From contig NZ_LN812102.1 in assembly GCF_000942395.1 (NCBI RefSeq), positions 1,214,816 to 1,278,815 on the forward strand: a stretch of 64,000 nucleotides of DNA. The letters run 5' to 3'. The notes beneath the pieces are model-generated. The model saw nothing but the letters and a program-made list of their open reading frames with translations. It did not search any database and had not been told where the DNA came from. The position numbers and the translations under genes were made by a program. The DNA is from Risungbinella massiliensis (GTDB lineage: Bacteria > Bacillota > Bacilli > Thermoactinomycetales > Thermoactinomycetaceae). Of the stretch, positions 36,455 to 45,370 are shown piece by piece (positions within the stretch are counted from its first letter, which is position 1; each line of letters starts with the position of its first letter).

Positions 36455-36487
36455 GAAGAAGCCCCTTTGTTAAAAAGAGGCTTCTTA
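36455..36487 (+). terminator. terminator after the YczE-like gene
   Basis: GAAGAAGCC-CCTTT, loop, AAAAG-AGGCTTCTT forms a stem; the trailing T-run is short. Confidence 0.6.
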
Positions 36488-36575
36488 TCATGTATTCATC
36501 ATGACAATAAAAAAATATGCGTTTTGTTATTATATTATATTGATATTTTAGATAAATTAGTAGATAATAAGGAAG

Positions 36576-36648
36576 TCGTTGATAGATAGCAACCAAAAGA
36601 GGACAAAGAGGACCCATCCTACTTCTTTTCGTTGCTGTCTATCAACGA
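36576..36648 (+). promoter_or_regulatory. long hairpin directly upstream of a Cys-rich micro-gene
   Basis: TCGTTGATAGATAGCAAC (36576-36593) and GTTGCTGTCTATCAACGA (36631-36648) pair over 18 bp with one mismatch, around a 37-base loop rich in A/G. The ribosome site GAGAGGAGG begins right at its foot, so folding could gate translation of the micro-gene at 36662. Riboregulator or small RNA; no known riboswitch class recognised. Confidence 0.55.
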
Positions 36649-36661
36649 GAGGAGGTTCGCT

Positions 36662-36706
36662 ATGTGCCCGGTTTGCTTCCGTAAGCTCTCCAACTGCACC
36701 TGCTAG
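36662..36706 (+). CDS. 14-residue Cys-rich micropeptide MCPVCFRKLSNCTC
   Basis: GAGAGGAGG lies six bases before the ATG, an almost perfect ribosome site. Four of 14 residues are Cys in a CxxC...CxC spacing that could bind a metal or form disulphides. It is enclosed by an upstream long hairpin and a downstream terminator, so it has a self-contained transcription unit of about 200 bases. No leader or export signal is present. Could be a leader peptide, a tiny metal-responsive peptide, or a chance frame on a structured RNA. Confidence 0.45.
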   Translation: MCPVCFRKLSNCTC

Positions 36707-36743
36707 CGCAACCATTTGACTAGCAAAAACTAGTCAAAAAGGC

Positions 36744-36790
36744 GGTCACTCTATACTTAGGTAAAGAGTGACCGACCATTATTTTTTTAA
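36744..36790 (+). terminator. terminator of the micropeptide unit
   Basis: GGTCACTCT (36744-36752) and AGAGTGACC (36765-36773) form a 9-bp stem; TTATTTTTTT follows after GACCA. Confidence 0.7.
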
Positions 36791-36844
36791 CGTACCTTCA
36801 ACTGATCTGCAACTATTATTCCATTATAAATATAGAATTTTCGT

Positions 36845-36876
36845 AAGGTCACCAACTCCAATTGGTGACCTTTTTT
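36845..36876 (+). terminator. terminator or attenuator before the SDR gene
   Basis: AAGGTCACCAA, loop CTCCAA, TTGGTGACCTT, then a T-run: a very strong intrinsic terminator. No gene lies between it and the previous terminator, and the SDR gene starts 110 bases on, so it may attenuate a short leader RNA. Confidence 0.65.
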
Positions 36877-36988
36877 GAGTTTGCTCCATCCAAATTTTAC
36901 ATACTATTTATAATTGAGATAAAATAATAATTACTATAATTTATTCTACCCTTATAACTTATATAGGGACAAACATAGGAGGAAGTCT

Positions 36989-37708
36989 ATGAAGAACTAT
37001 ATAATCTTTGGAGCAAGCAAAGGGTTGGGAGATGCATTTGTAAAAGGGTTACCTGATCAAGGAGACCAAGTATGGATCGTTTCTAGAACGCAGCCTGATA
37101 GTTTACAAATAAAGGATGGGGTACATCGTTCTTGGATTGAAGCAGACTTATCCAAGCGTTCTTCCAATCAAAAAATAGCAGATGCCATACAAGAGCAGAG
37201 AATGGATGTTTTAATATATAACGCAGGAATTTGGGAGAAAGAAGGATATACCGAGCATTATGACTTTGAAAAAGATGAGTCAGATCATATCGTTGATATC
37301 ATGAATGTAAATCTAACATCCGCTATCACTTGTATACAAAGACTATTACCCAATCTTCGAAAATCTAGTAATGCAAAAATTGTACTAATCGGATCTACTG
37401 ACGGACTCGAAAATGCAGAGAGTACACAGGTAGCCTATACTGCTTCCAAATTTGGAATACGTGGTGTGGGAAATGCTCTGCGTGAGCATGTACGGAAGGA
37501 TGGGATTGGGGTAACATGTATCAACCCTGGAAATATTGCGGCAATGATCCCTTATGAAGAAGGAATCGAGAAAGCGATATCTAGATATAACGGAACTCGT
37601 ATCCCCGTCCAAGATATTGTCTCATTGATTCGGTGTGTCATTGAACTCTCCCCTGTTTCATGTGTCAAAGAGATTAACGTTCCTGCGATGAAAGATACTT
37701 TTGCATGA
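36989..37708 (+). CDS. short-chain dehydrogenase/reductase
   Basis: 239 residues with AGGAGG before the ATG. Cofactor loop IIFGASKGLGDAF, YNAGIWEKEG as the N-N-A-G equivalent, active site SST/S (IGSTDG) with YTASKFG as YxxxK, then INPGNIAAM. Substrate not predictable; similar Bacillus proteins are annotated as benzil reductase- or carbonyl-reductase-like. Single gene. Confidence 0.88.
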   Translation: MKNYIIFGASKGLGDAFVKGLPDQGDQVWIVSRTQPDSLQIKDGVHRSWIEADLSKRSSNQKIADAIQEQRMDVLIYNAGIWEKEGYTEHYDFEKDESDHIVDIMNVNLTSAITCIQRLLPNLRKSSNAKIVLIGSTDGLENAESTQVAYTASKFGIRGVGNALREHVRKDGIGVTCINPGNIAAMIPYEEGIEKAISRYNGTRIPVQDIVSLIRCVIELSPVSCVKEINVPAMKDTFA

Positions 37709-37742
37709 TAGCTAGGGTTCTTCAACATTACCAAATAACACT

Positions 37743-37792
37743 CCCAAAAAAAAGCACCAATGACATTTACCATAAAGTGTAAATGTCATTGG
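37743..37792 (-). terminator. terminator of the sortase unit
   Basis: CCAATGACATTTAC and GTAAATGTCATTGG form a perfect 14-bp stem; on the minus strand it is followed by eight T. It also separates the convergent SDR gene. Confidence 0.85.
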
Positions 37793-37810
37793 CACAATCC
37801 TACTATCTTA

Positions 37811-38425
37811 TTATATTTTGGTATCTGGTTTAATCTCGATTAGTTCTGCTTGAATAACGTAACGATCGGGTGCACTGCCTACAAAATCGAATGGATAGCA
37901 AGTAGTAAGGGTGAGAATCGGCTTGGAATAGGGAACAATCACCGTTAGATCCTCTGCATGTGTAATCCAGGTCTTTCGGATCTGATAGACATAGACCTTT
38001 TGATAGGATCGAACATAGAGGCGGTCCCCTATCTTCAATTTCCCTACCTCTCGAAATACCGTGTCTCGATGTCCTGATAGAACGACATGCCCAGTTTCAC
38101 CTGGATTCACGGTACCATATCCGATATAATGTCCAACGCCTTTTTCTAGTGAATCTTCATCTGCTCCTTCCACAATTGGCAGAATAGCTCCTAGTTGTGG
38201 GAGGACTAACTCACCCATCTCCTGTCCTATAGGGGTTTTCTGATTAGTTTTCTCTCCGACTGCTAAGGGTTGCTGATATGTTCGATCTTGCCAATCAGTA
38301 GCAATCGCTTGTGCTTCTTTCGGATCATTACGTATTAGCTGTGATTGCTGCCACCACTGCCAAGCATTTGGAAATAGGAGAGCACATCCTGCTATGATAA
38401 TGAGCAAACCTAGTATTTTTCGCAT
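37811..38425 (-). CDS. class D sortase
   Basis: 204 residues. An N-terminal membrane anchor (ILGLLIIIAGCALLF) precedes the sortase beta-barrel. The catalytic triad is visible: His in VVLSGHRDTVF, Cys in LTLTTCYPFDF, Arg in SAPDRYVIQ. The TTCYPF-x-F-x-G-x-A-P-x-R signature is that of class D enzymes. It links surface proteins to the cell wall outside the membrane. Its only neighbour upstream, 63 bp away, is a protein with a sorting signal, which should be its substrate. Confidence 0.9.
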   Translation of the reverse strand: MRKILGLLIIIAGCALLFPNAWQWWQQSQLIRNDPKEAQAIATDWQDRTYQQPLAVGEKTNQKTPIGQEMGELVLPQLGAILPIVEGADEDSLEKGVGHYIGYGTVNPGETGHVVLSGHRDTVFREVGKLKIGDRLYVRSYQKVYVYQIRKTWITHAEDLTVIVPYSKPILTLTTCYPFDFVGSAPDRYVIQAELIEIKPDTKI

Positions 38426-38488
38426 CAGCTACCACATCCTTATGAAAAAGAGGCGCGCCAATAAGGCACCCCTCTTATTCTACTCTAT

Positions 38489-39679
38489 TTAAGAAGCACG
38501 ACGGAAGCGAACTAGTACTGCTCCCAAAGCTAACAATGCCATACCAGCGAGAACACTTACTGGATAAGAGGTAGCTGTTTTCGGCATTGGACCACCAGGT
38601 TTGGTTTCCTTTACGATCTTCTTAGCATCTTCAGGATTTAGTACTGGAGGCTTTGGTTTGCCAGGTTCTTTTACAGGTGGTTTTGGTGTAGCAGTTCCAT
38701 CTGCTTTGACTTCGAATTCTAAGTATTGACCTAGGGCAGTTTCTTTTCCATCTACAAGACCTACAAATACGACCACTACTTCGTATTTACCAGGTTTTAG
38801 TTTATCAAAGGTATGGGAGAAAGAGAGCGTATTTTGAACTGCTTCATGTTCTGCAATCAACTCTTCTCCAGACCCAACTCCAATCCACCAAACACCTTCT
38901 TCAACTTTCTCTGCATTCATGATGTTCGCATTAAATTGATGCTTTCCATTAACAGCTTTGTATTCTAAATTGATAGCTGGTACTTTTACATCAGTAGAGC
39001 CAGTAACTTGTTTGCCATCTACTGTACCTTTGTACTCTACTTTTACGTTATATGGCTTCAAATCTTCTAGAGGAAGCTCGTAGCTTAGCGTGGTTTTAGA
39101 ATTCTTAACATCGCCCAGCTTTTTGTTATCTAAGTATACAGTCCAAGTACCATTTGCCTTTTTAGCACCTTTAAGCTTTGCATCTAAAAGAACAATTAAC
39201 TCTTCGGTTTCATCATCCACAGTCACTTGTAGATCTGCATCGATCTCTACTTTTCCAGCTTGTTCGGATGGATTGCTAGGAGTAGTAGGATTGGTTGTGT
39301 TTAGTTTCGTTCCAGGAATCTTGATTTCAGTAGAACCAACAACCGTTTTTTCATCCACTGTCCCACTAAATGAGATTTTAACCACTTGATCTTTATCACT
39401 GTTTTTCACTTCATAAGTAGTCGTCGTTCCTTTGTTCTCTTGTGTTGCTACTACTTTACCATCCACTTGAAATGTCCAAGTACCTTTGGAATTAGCAGCA
39501 TCTTTTACCTCTTCAATTGAAGCAGAAATCTGATTACCGGATTTATCTGCTGTTGCCTTGAAATCAGCTTTCACTTTCACAACTGGCAATAAATCTGTCG
39601 CAAAGACAGTTGTTACGTTGAATTGTACTAGTGTAAATATCAATGCAAACGCTAACAAAAATGAGGTATACCGTTTCAA
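38489..39679 (-). CDS. cell-wall-anchored protein with three Ig-like repeats
   Basis: 396 residues, TTG start with GGGGGAGA upstream. A signal peptide (FLLAFALIFTLVQFNVTTVFA) is followed by three related repeats of about 90 residues, each with a G-T/V-W-T/W core and G-T-V-D/G-L-V-D-x-K near the end (about 31-125, 145-235, 236-330), and a Pro-rich stalk. The end has a sorting signal MPKTA, a hydrophobic stretch (SVLAGMALLALGAVLV) and the tail RFRRAS. Ligand unknown. Substrate of the adjacent sortase; the M in place of L at the first position of the sorting motif is unusual. Confidence 0.85.
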   Translation of the reverse strand: MKRYTSFLLAFALIFTLVQFNVTTVFATDLLPVVKVKADFKATADKSGNQISASIEEVKDAANSKGTWTFQVDGKVVATQENKGTTTTYEVKNSDKDQVVKISFSGTVDEKTVVGSTEIKIPGTKLNTTNPTTPSNPSEQAGKVEIDADLQVTVDDETEELIVLLDAKLKGAKKANGTWTVYLDNKKLGDVKNSKTTLSYELPLEDLKPYNVKVEYKGTVDGKQVTGSTDVKVPAINLEYKAVNGKHQFNANIMNAEKVEEGVWWIGVGSGEELIAEHEAVQNTLSFSHTFDKLKPGKYEVVVVFVGLVDGKETALGQYLEFEVKADGTATPKPPVKEPGKPKPPVLNPEDAKKIVKETKPGGPMPKTATSYPVSVLAGMALLALGAVLVRFRRAS

Positions 39680-39823
39680 AGAATCTCCCCCTAAGGTTCA
39701 AAAGCTATTTTTGTAATACTCACTTAGCATAATCTTCGGACTGATAAACAGCAATATCCAAAGATATCCAATTTTTGAACAGTTTTAAGGAGAGGAATAT
39801 TGTCTATAAAGTGAACAGTTAAC

Positions 39824-39855
39824 AAAAACCAGTAGGTACATTCCTACTGGTTTTT
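39824..39855. terminator. terminator after mglC
   Basis: AAAAACCAGTAGG, six-base loop, CCTACTGGTTTTT: a perfect 13-bp stem with T-runs on both sides. Confidence 0.85.
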
Positions 39856-39864
39856 GTCTAATAT

Positions 39865-40875
39865 CTATTTTTTCGCTAGATATTTACGAATATCAAATGC
39901 TACGGCAATCACGATAATTAGACCTTTGATGATCAGTTGCCAATATGGACTTACTCCGATAAAGGTGAGTCCATAGTTGATCACGCTAAAGATCATTACC
40001 CCAGTGACAACACCTGGCACTGTACCGATTCCACCTGCTGTCGAGACTCCCCCTACAACACAGGCTGCGATGGCATCAAGTTCATACATGTTTCCGTAGT
40101 TATTGGTAGCTCCACCAGTACGAGCCGCTTCCAGCACTCCACCCATTCCATAGAGAGCACCCGCGATCGCGTAGATGGCAATTAGCGTCATCGCTACGTT
40201 GATACCCGATACTTTGGCTGCGGATTCATTTCCTCCTATGGCATACATGTTTTTCCCAAAACGAGTTTTATTGAAGACAATCCAGACTATTACGGTAATG
40301 ATGAGGGCGATCAAAACAATATATGGAATAGAGTATGGACCAGAGCCGATTGCTCCTGAACCGAGGTTGGTAAAATCTTCACGAAGCCCCCCAATTGGTT
40401 GGGAGTTGTTTGGCTCTAGATCAAAGTAAATGGAGTTGATCCCAAGAACTGCCACCATCGTACCTAATGTTGCGATAAAGGGAGGTACTTTTAGTTTTGC
40501 AACGATAATTCCATTAAATAGACCGACTAATAGACCTGCCAATACTGCTAAGAGAATCGGAACCCAAAGTGGAAGCGGGTCCAGATTAGGATAAAAACGT
40601 TGTGCATAATCTTCAATCTGCAACATGGAAGCAGAAAGTACAGCGGTCAGTCCTACCACTCGCCCTGCTGAGAGATCCGTCCCACCAGTAATAAGGACAA
40701 ATGCTGCCCCCAAAGCGATGATCAGGCGAGTAGAAGATTGCATGAAGATATCTCGAATAGAGTTAATGGACAAAAAATCCGAATCATAAATCTGAATACC
40801 CAAGATGAGGGCAGCAAGTACGATATATAAGGCGTACTGTGAAAAGAAATTTTGTGCTTTTTGGACATTAGACAT
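39865..40875 (-). CDS. mglC: sugar ABC transporter permease, MglC type
   Basis: 336 residues, GAGGAGG before the ATG. About ten hydrophobic segments of the ribose/galactose permease family, with the EAARTGGATNNYGNMYELDAIAACVVGGVSTAGGIGTVPGVVTG motif region typical of the family. It forms the membrane channel with the MglA ATPase, 18 bp upstream. Likely galactose or methyl-galactoside uptake, as judged from the binding protein. Confidence 0.88.
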   Translation of the reverse strand: MSNVQKAQNFFSQYALYIVLAALILGIQIYDSDFLSINSIRDIFMQSSTRLIIALGAAFVLITGGTDLSAGRVVGLTAVLSASMLQIEDYAQRFYPNLDPLPLWVPILLAVLAGLLVGLFNGIIVAKLKVPPFIATLGTMVAVLGINSIYFDLEPNNSQPIGGLREDFTNLGSGAIGSGPYSIPYIVLIALIITVIVWIVFNKTRFGKNMYAIGGNESAAKVSGINVAMTLIAIYAIAGALYGMGGVLEAARTGGATNNYGNMYELDAIAACVVGGVSTAGGIGTVPGVVTGVMIFSVINYGLTFIGVSPYWQLIIKGLIIVIAVAFDIRKYLAKK

Positions 40876-40893
40876 TGGACTGGCCTCCTCTAG

Positions 40894-42411
40894 TTACACC
40901 ATGTACTTCGTCGCTAGGCTCATAATTTTTTCTTCGGTCGCCTCTGTTTGGTCCAAAATTCCAGAAAGTCGTCCGTTAGACATCACCATAATGCGATCAG
41001 ACATCCCGATTAATTCTGGCATCTCTGATGAAATCATCATAATAGCCTTACCTTGTTTGGCTAATTCGGTAATAATGGTGTATATCTCAAATTTTGCTCC
41101 CACATCAATCCCACGTGTTGGTTCATCTAGGAGCAATATCTCCGGCTCCGTTAATAGCCACCTACCAAGGAGTACTTTTTGTTGATTTCCACCAGATAAA
41201 TTCTGGATGATGGTTTTGTGCGAAGGGGTTTTCACTCGAAGTTTTTCGATCTGATCTATGGTATCTTGTAATCGTGCTTTATCGTTTAATAGACCAAACT
41301 TCTCATATTTTTTTTGATTCGCAATCGTAGTGTTTTCCAAGATGGAGAGCTGCGGAAAGATACCCGTTGTCCTGCGTTCCTCGGTGAGTAATGCGATATT
41401 GTACTTTTTGGCATCGAGTGGCGATTTGATCTTAACTTCTTTGCCATGAATCTCGATCTTGCCTGATGAGATCTTTTCGAGTCCGAATATAGCCTCTATC
41501 AATTCTGTCCGTTTCGCTCCAACAAGTCCGCCAATCCCCAATATCTCCCCCTTACGAAGATCAAAAGAGATTTCTTGGAAAGACATCGGATTCACTGAAG
41601 TGAAATTCTCTACTTTCATCAAAACTTCATGATGTTCTCGTTTTTGTCGATCAGGAAAACGCTGAGTTAAATCTCTTCCTACCATCCGTGAAATGATAAG
41701 ATCAGTGGTCAACTCCGATGCTTCCCAAGTTCCGATCTTTTTTCCATCTCGCATGATGGTCACATCATCAGAGATTCGAAGAATTTCCTCCATTTTGTGT
41801 GAAATATAAATAATGGCAACGCCACGACTCTTCAGTTTGGTAATAATCTTGATTAACTGTTCTACCTCATTGGAAGTCAGCGATGAAGTAGGTTCATCCA
41901 TCACGATAATCTTGCTGTTAAACGAAACTGCTTTCGCAATCTCAATAGACTGTACTTTCGAAACAGAAAGGTTACCTACTTTTTCGTGTGGATCCAAATC
42001 CATCTCCAAATCTTGAAACAATTGGATGGTATCTTGTTCCATTTTCCGAGAATCTACCAATTGGAAGAAACCCAAACCTTTGGTCGGTATCCTTCCGATC
42101 CATAGATTCTCCATTACATTTCGATGAGGAATCGGGTGAAGCTCTTGGTGGATCATGGAGATGCCATGATTCAGTGCTGTACTGGAATTTTGAATATTGA
42201 CTTTCTCTCCATTTACGAAAATTTCACCTGCATCCTGCTGATAGATTCCAAATAAACATTTCATCAAAGTGGATTTCCCAGCACCATTCTCTCCCATCAA
42301 AGCGTGAACAGTACCTGGTCGAACTTGTAAAGTTAAATCGTCAAGTGCTTTTACCCCAGGAAACTCTTTGGAGATATTCTTCATTTCTAATACATAGGTT
42401 GGAGTTGTCAT
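40894..42411 (-). CDS. mglA: sugar ABC transporter ATPase, MglA type (two ATPase domains)
   Basis: About 505 residues from an ATG with GGGAG seven bases upstream (a start seven codons earlier has no site). Domain 1: Walker A MGENGAGKSTLMK, LSVSKVQSIEIAKA signature, DEPTSSL. Domain 2: a degenerate Walker A (GLVGAKRTELIEAI), signature LSGGNQQKVLLGRW, and LLLDEPTRGIDVG. The degenerate second P-loop and two-domain form are normal for this family. It powers sugar import with MglC and MglB. Confidence 0.92.
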   Translation of the reverse strand: MTTPTYVLEMKNISKEFPGVKALDDLTLQVRPGTVHALMGENGAGKSTLMKCLFGIYQQDAGEIFVNGEKVNIQNSSTALNHGISMIHQELHPIPHRNVMENLWIGRIPTKGLGFFQLVDSRKMEQDTIQLFQDLEMDLDPHEKVGNLSVSKVQSIEIAKAVSFNSKIIVMDEPTSSLTSNEVEQLIKIITKLKSRGVAIIYISHKMEEILRISDDVTIMRDGKKIGTWEASELTTDLIISRMVGRDLTQRFPDRQKREHHEVLMKVENFTSVNPMSFQEISFDLRKGEILGIGGLVGAKRTELIEAIFGLEKISSGKIEIHGKEVKIKSPLDAKKYNIALLTEERRTTGIFPQLSILENTTIANQKKYEKFGLLNDKARLQDTIDQIEKLRVKTPSHKTIIQNLSGGNQQKVLLGRWLLTEPEILLLDEPTRGIDVGAKFEIYTIITELAKQGKAIMMISSEMPELIGMSDRIMVMSNGRLSGILDQTEATEEKIMSLATKYMV

Positions 42412-42504
42412 CTCTCGTCTCCCTTCCGGCAAGAAGGACTGCTATATTTGAAAACAAAAACTAGATAATTTTCAGTAAATATGTGATGAAGTAAAACATT
42501 TTAA

Positions 42505-42552
42505 AAGAGAGGGAAAACGGATAGTTCAGAATTAAGAGTGTTTTCCCTCTTG
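42505..42552 (-). terminator. intercistronic hairpin between mglB and mglA
   Basis: AAGAGAGGGAAAAC and GTTTTCCCTCTT pair over 11-12 bp, followed on the minus strand by TTTTAAAA. It could be a leaky terminator that makes more binding protein than ATPase, or protect the mglB mRNA end. A cre-like TGTAAGCGCTTAAA overlaps its right side (42551-42564). Confidence 0.6.
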
Positions 42553-42582
42553 TAAGCGCTTAAATTTTCAAGTTAAAAAAAT

Positions 42583-43608
42583 TTATTGAGTAGCGTCATT
42601 CAAGTTATCTTTCGTTATTTTTTTGTAAGGAATCCAGATGTATTTCTCGTCTGTGATATCATAGCCAACGTTTTCTTTAGTAGGTTTTTCTCCCTTAGCT
42701 AGTACAGTAGCCAAGTTAACAGTTGCAATACCTTGGTTTTTCGCATCATTCAAAACAGTCCCCAGAAGTGTTCCTTCTTTGAGAGCTTGGATGGCAGGAG
42801 CCGTTGCGTCTACCCCTACTACTGGTAGAAACTTATTGTCTTTGAAGTATCCTTTTGCTTTCAATGCTTCAATCGCTCCCAATGCCATATCATCGTTATT
42901 AGCAAAAACTGCTTCGATTTTATCGTTATGAGCTGCAAGGAAGGCAGCCATTTTTTCTTGGCCTTTTACACGATCCCACATTGCTGTGTCTTCTGCTAGT
43001 TTTTCCACTTTAATACCTGCGTTTTGAACAGCCTCAATGGAAGCTTTGGTACGTAATTCTGCGTCTTGGTGACCAGGTTCTCCTTTGAGCATTACATATT
43101 GGAGGACACCATCACCATTCTTATCTGCTTCAGGGTGAGTTTTAAAATATTCAGCGATGATCTCCCCAGATAGAGTACCAGACTCTTCTGCTTTCGCCCC
43201 AACATAATAAACTTTATCCCATTTTTTCATATCATCTGCGAGTGGTTCCCGGTTTAAGAACACAACAGGGATGTTCGCTGTTTTTGCTTTATTAATAATG
43301 ACACCAGCTGCTGTGCGGTCTACTGGGTTAATTGCAAGCGCATTCATTTTTTTGGTGATGAAGAGATCTACCTTTTCATTCTGTGTAGGTTGAGCATTTT
43401 GGCTATCTACAATATCTACTTCTGCTTTGCCATCGGCAGCTTTGGTAATCGCATTCCGAACACCTGACATAAAGGTATCGTCAAACTTGTAAATAGCGAC
43501 CCCGATTTGTGGTTTTTCATTTCCATCAGCATTACCTGAACCAGACGAACATCCAACAGCTGTTGCGAGCAGTGCGCCTGTAGCAAGAATAGAAAGCGCT
43601 TTCTTCAT
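42583..43608 (-). CDS. mglB: sugar-binding lipoprotein, MglB type
   Basis: About 341 residues from an ATG seven bases after GGAGG. The signal MKKALSILATGALLATAVGC ends in a lipobox Cys, so it is tethered to the outer face of the membrane. The periplasmic-binding fold matches galactose-binding proteins: GVAIYKFDDTFMSGVRNAI, FLNREPLADDM, VFANNDDMALGAIEALKAKG, VVGVDATAPAIQALKEG. It delivers galactose/glucose-like sugars to MglAC. First gene of the mglBAC operon. Confidence 0.9.
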   Translation of the reverse strand: MKKALSILATGALLATAVGCSSGSGNADGNEKPQIGVAIYKFDDTFMSGVRNAITKAADGKAEVDIVDSQNAQPTQNEKVDLFITKKMNALAINPVDRTAAGVIINKAKTANIPVVFLNREPLADDMKKWDKVYYVGAKAEESGTLSGEIIAEYFKTHPEADKNGDGVLQYVMLKGEPGHQDAELRTKASIEAVQNAGIKVEKLAEDTAMWDRVKGQEKMAAFLAAHNDKIEAVFANNDDMALGAIEALKAKGYFKDNKFLPVVGVDATAPAIQALKEGTLLGTVLNDAKNQGIATVNLATVLAKGEKPTKENVGYDITDEKYIWIPYKKITKDNLNDATQ

Positions 43609-44050
43609 TTTCATCCCTCCACCTTTGTTGCTTACTAAGTAAAGTATCCAGAAGACACATAAGAAAACAATAAGCAACAATTATGAACTAATTGTGACTA
43701 TTATTATAGTAATGAATTAATAATATAAATTCAACATAAATATCTTTGTAGTTTTAAAAAATATCCCTTGCAAATACATTTTTTTAATGTTAATTCAATC
43801 AGAATTCACTCTTTTCATAGTGACAGCTCTACCTTAGGCAGGTTTTCTCCATATGGTAAAGTAATATGGGTAGAGAGCTTTTTTGGCGCTCTCTATGGGA
43901 GAACTCATTCCATGATGAACCTCAACATCTTAGAAAGCAGGCGTTCTCATTGTTTCTTTTTCTTCTACTGGGTTTTTTCATTGGTATTTTACAAAAGCAA
44001 CCTTGTATCCCATAGAACAACCAAAGCAAAAAGTAGTCTAAGAACAACAA
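43609..44050. promoter_or_regulatory. upstream region of the mgl operon
   Basis: About 440 bases containing the leader and presumed promoter of mglB. AT-rich; no clear regulator gene, operator or riboswitch was recognised. Confidence 0.35.
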
Positions 44051-44085
44051 ACACCAGACGATCCAATCCAAAGACCGTCTGGTGT
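44051..44085 (-). terminator. terminator after the M24 peptidase gene
   Basis: ACACCAGACG and CGTCTGGTGT form a perfect 10-bp stem with a 15-base loop just past the gene end; TTTGTTGTT follows on the minus strand. Confidence 0.75.
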
Positions 44086-44091
44086 ATATCC

Positions 44092-45279
44092 TTATTCTGC
44101 CTTTATTATATTTTCCGATGAGATCGACAATGATTGAAGTCCTTCTTTGGTCACCACATACGTATTTTCTACACCGATAACTCCCTCTCCCGGAAAAGTA
44201 AACTTCGGCTCAATAGCAATAACCATGCCTTCTTCTAGTGCCTGGGTGAAACCTTTTGCTAATATCGGTACTTCATCTAATTCCAATCCAACTCCATGCC
44301 CCAAAAACTTCGCCTGATCCTGTCCATATCCCATAAAGTGTTCAGATAATCCAAACTCCTTTACCATTTCCAGCGAGCGAAGATAGAGGTCTTGCCAAGG
44401 GATTCCTGGTTTCCCTAACTCCTCTACCTCTCGTAAGATTGCTTGCGCCTTCTGATATGCATCTTGATGTTTGGGAGACATTGCCCCGATTACGGCCATC
44501 CGGGTCTGGTCTACAATATACCCTTCCACTATCGTGCTAATATCAACTAAGATTGGTTCCCCTCTCGCAATCGTTTTTTTGCCAGCTCCTTGAGGGCTAG
44601 CGCTAGAAACTCCCAGTCCTCCTGCAGGCCCATCAAAATAAGTAGGGCTAGCGGCTGCCGCACCAGATGACACCATCCCCAAAGCCAATTCCTGATTATA
44701 TCCGCGCATACGATAAATATTTTGATTGCCTCTTACACGGAAAAAATGCTCAATGTTAGCAGCCAACTCAAGCTCCGTGATCCCCTCACGCAACCAACTC
44801 GGAAGCTGTAACAGTACGTCATTGACAATCTGAGCAGCGTTTCGGATCTGGGTTAACTCATATGGGGATTTAATAGATCGTAAGAGACGTAGATCCCATG
44901 AGCAGTCCACCATCTCTGCATTAGGAAAGAGCTTACGATAGCGTGTGGCAATGGAATATGGCAAGACATCAAGTTCCATTCCGACTTTCTTCAAAGAGCC
45001 AAATCGAGCACGAAGACGTTCTCCTAACTCACGAAATCTTCCCATTTCCTCTGTCTCTAAATGGGTTTCTTGCGATGCTCTCGTCAAGCTCTTTTTTACA
45101 TAGAAACATGGACTACCAGACTGTGGAATGAGGAGTAATCCATTTTGCATACTACCTGAGTAATAATAAACCCCAATATTCTGGCTTAATAAAACACCAT
45201 CTAAATCTAACTCTTTCAATTTCGCTTGCAACAATTGAATTCGTCGTTGTACATCCTCCACAGGTACCTGTTGTAGCAA
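44092..45279 (-). CDS. M24 family Xaa-Pro peptidase
   Basis: 395 residues, TTG start with GAGG nine bases upstream. The N-terminal creatinase-like domain (LLQAKLKELDLDGVLLSQNIGVYYYSGS) is followed by the pita-bread peptidase with metal ligands in DISTIVEGYIVDQTR (two Asp), LGHGVGLELDE (His), AIEPKFTFPGEGVIGVEN (two Glu). It removes residues ahead of proline or acts on related dipeptides in the cytoplasm. Monocistronic. Confidence 0.88.
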   Translation of the reverse strand: MLQQVPVEDVQRRIQLLQAKLKELDLDGVLLSQNIGVYYYSGSMQNGLLLIPQSGSPCFYVKKSLTRASQETHLETEEMGRFRELGERLRARFGSLKKVGMELDVLPYSIATRYRKLFPNAEMVDCSWDLRLLRSIKSPYELTQIRNAAQIVNDVLLQLPSWLREGITELELAANIEHFFRVRGNQNIYRMRGYNQELALGMVSSGAAAASPTYFDGPAGGLGVSSASPQGAGKKTIARGEPILVDISTIVEGYIVDQTRMAVIGAMSPKHQDAYQKAQAILREVEELGKPGIPWQDLYLRSLEMVKEFGLSEHFMGYGQDQAKFLGHGVGLELDEVPILAKGFTQALEEGMVIAIEPKFTFPGEGVIGVENTYVVTKEGLQSLSISSENIIKAE

Positions 45280-45370
45280 CTTTCCATCGCCTCATTTCCC
45301 AGATTTGGAATAAAAATGGATAGACAAAGAGAGCATAAGGTTAAAATAGCTCGCAGAATGGAGTTTCCTT

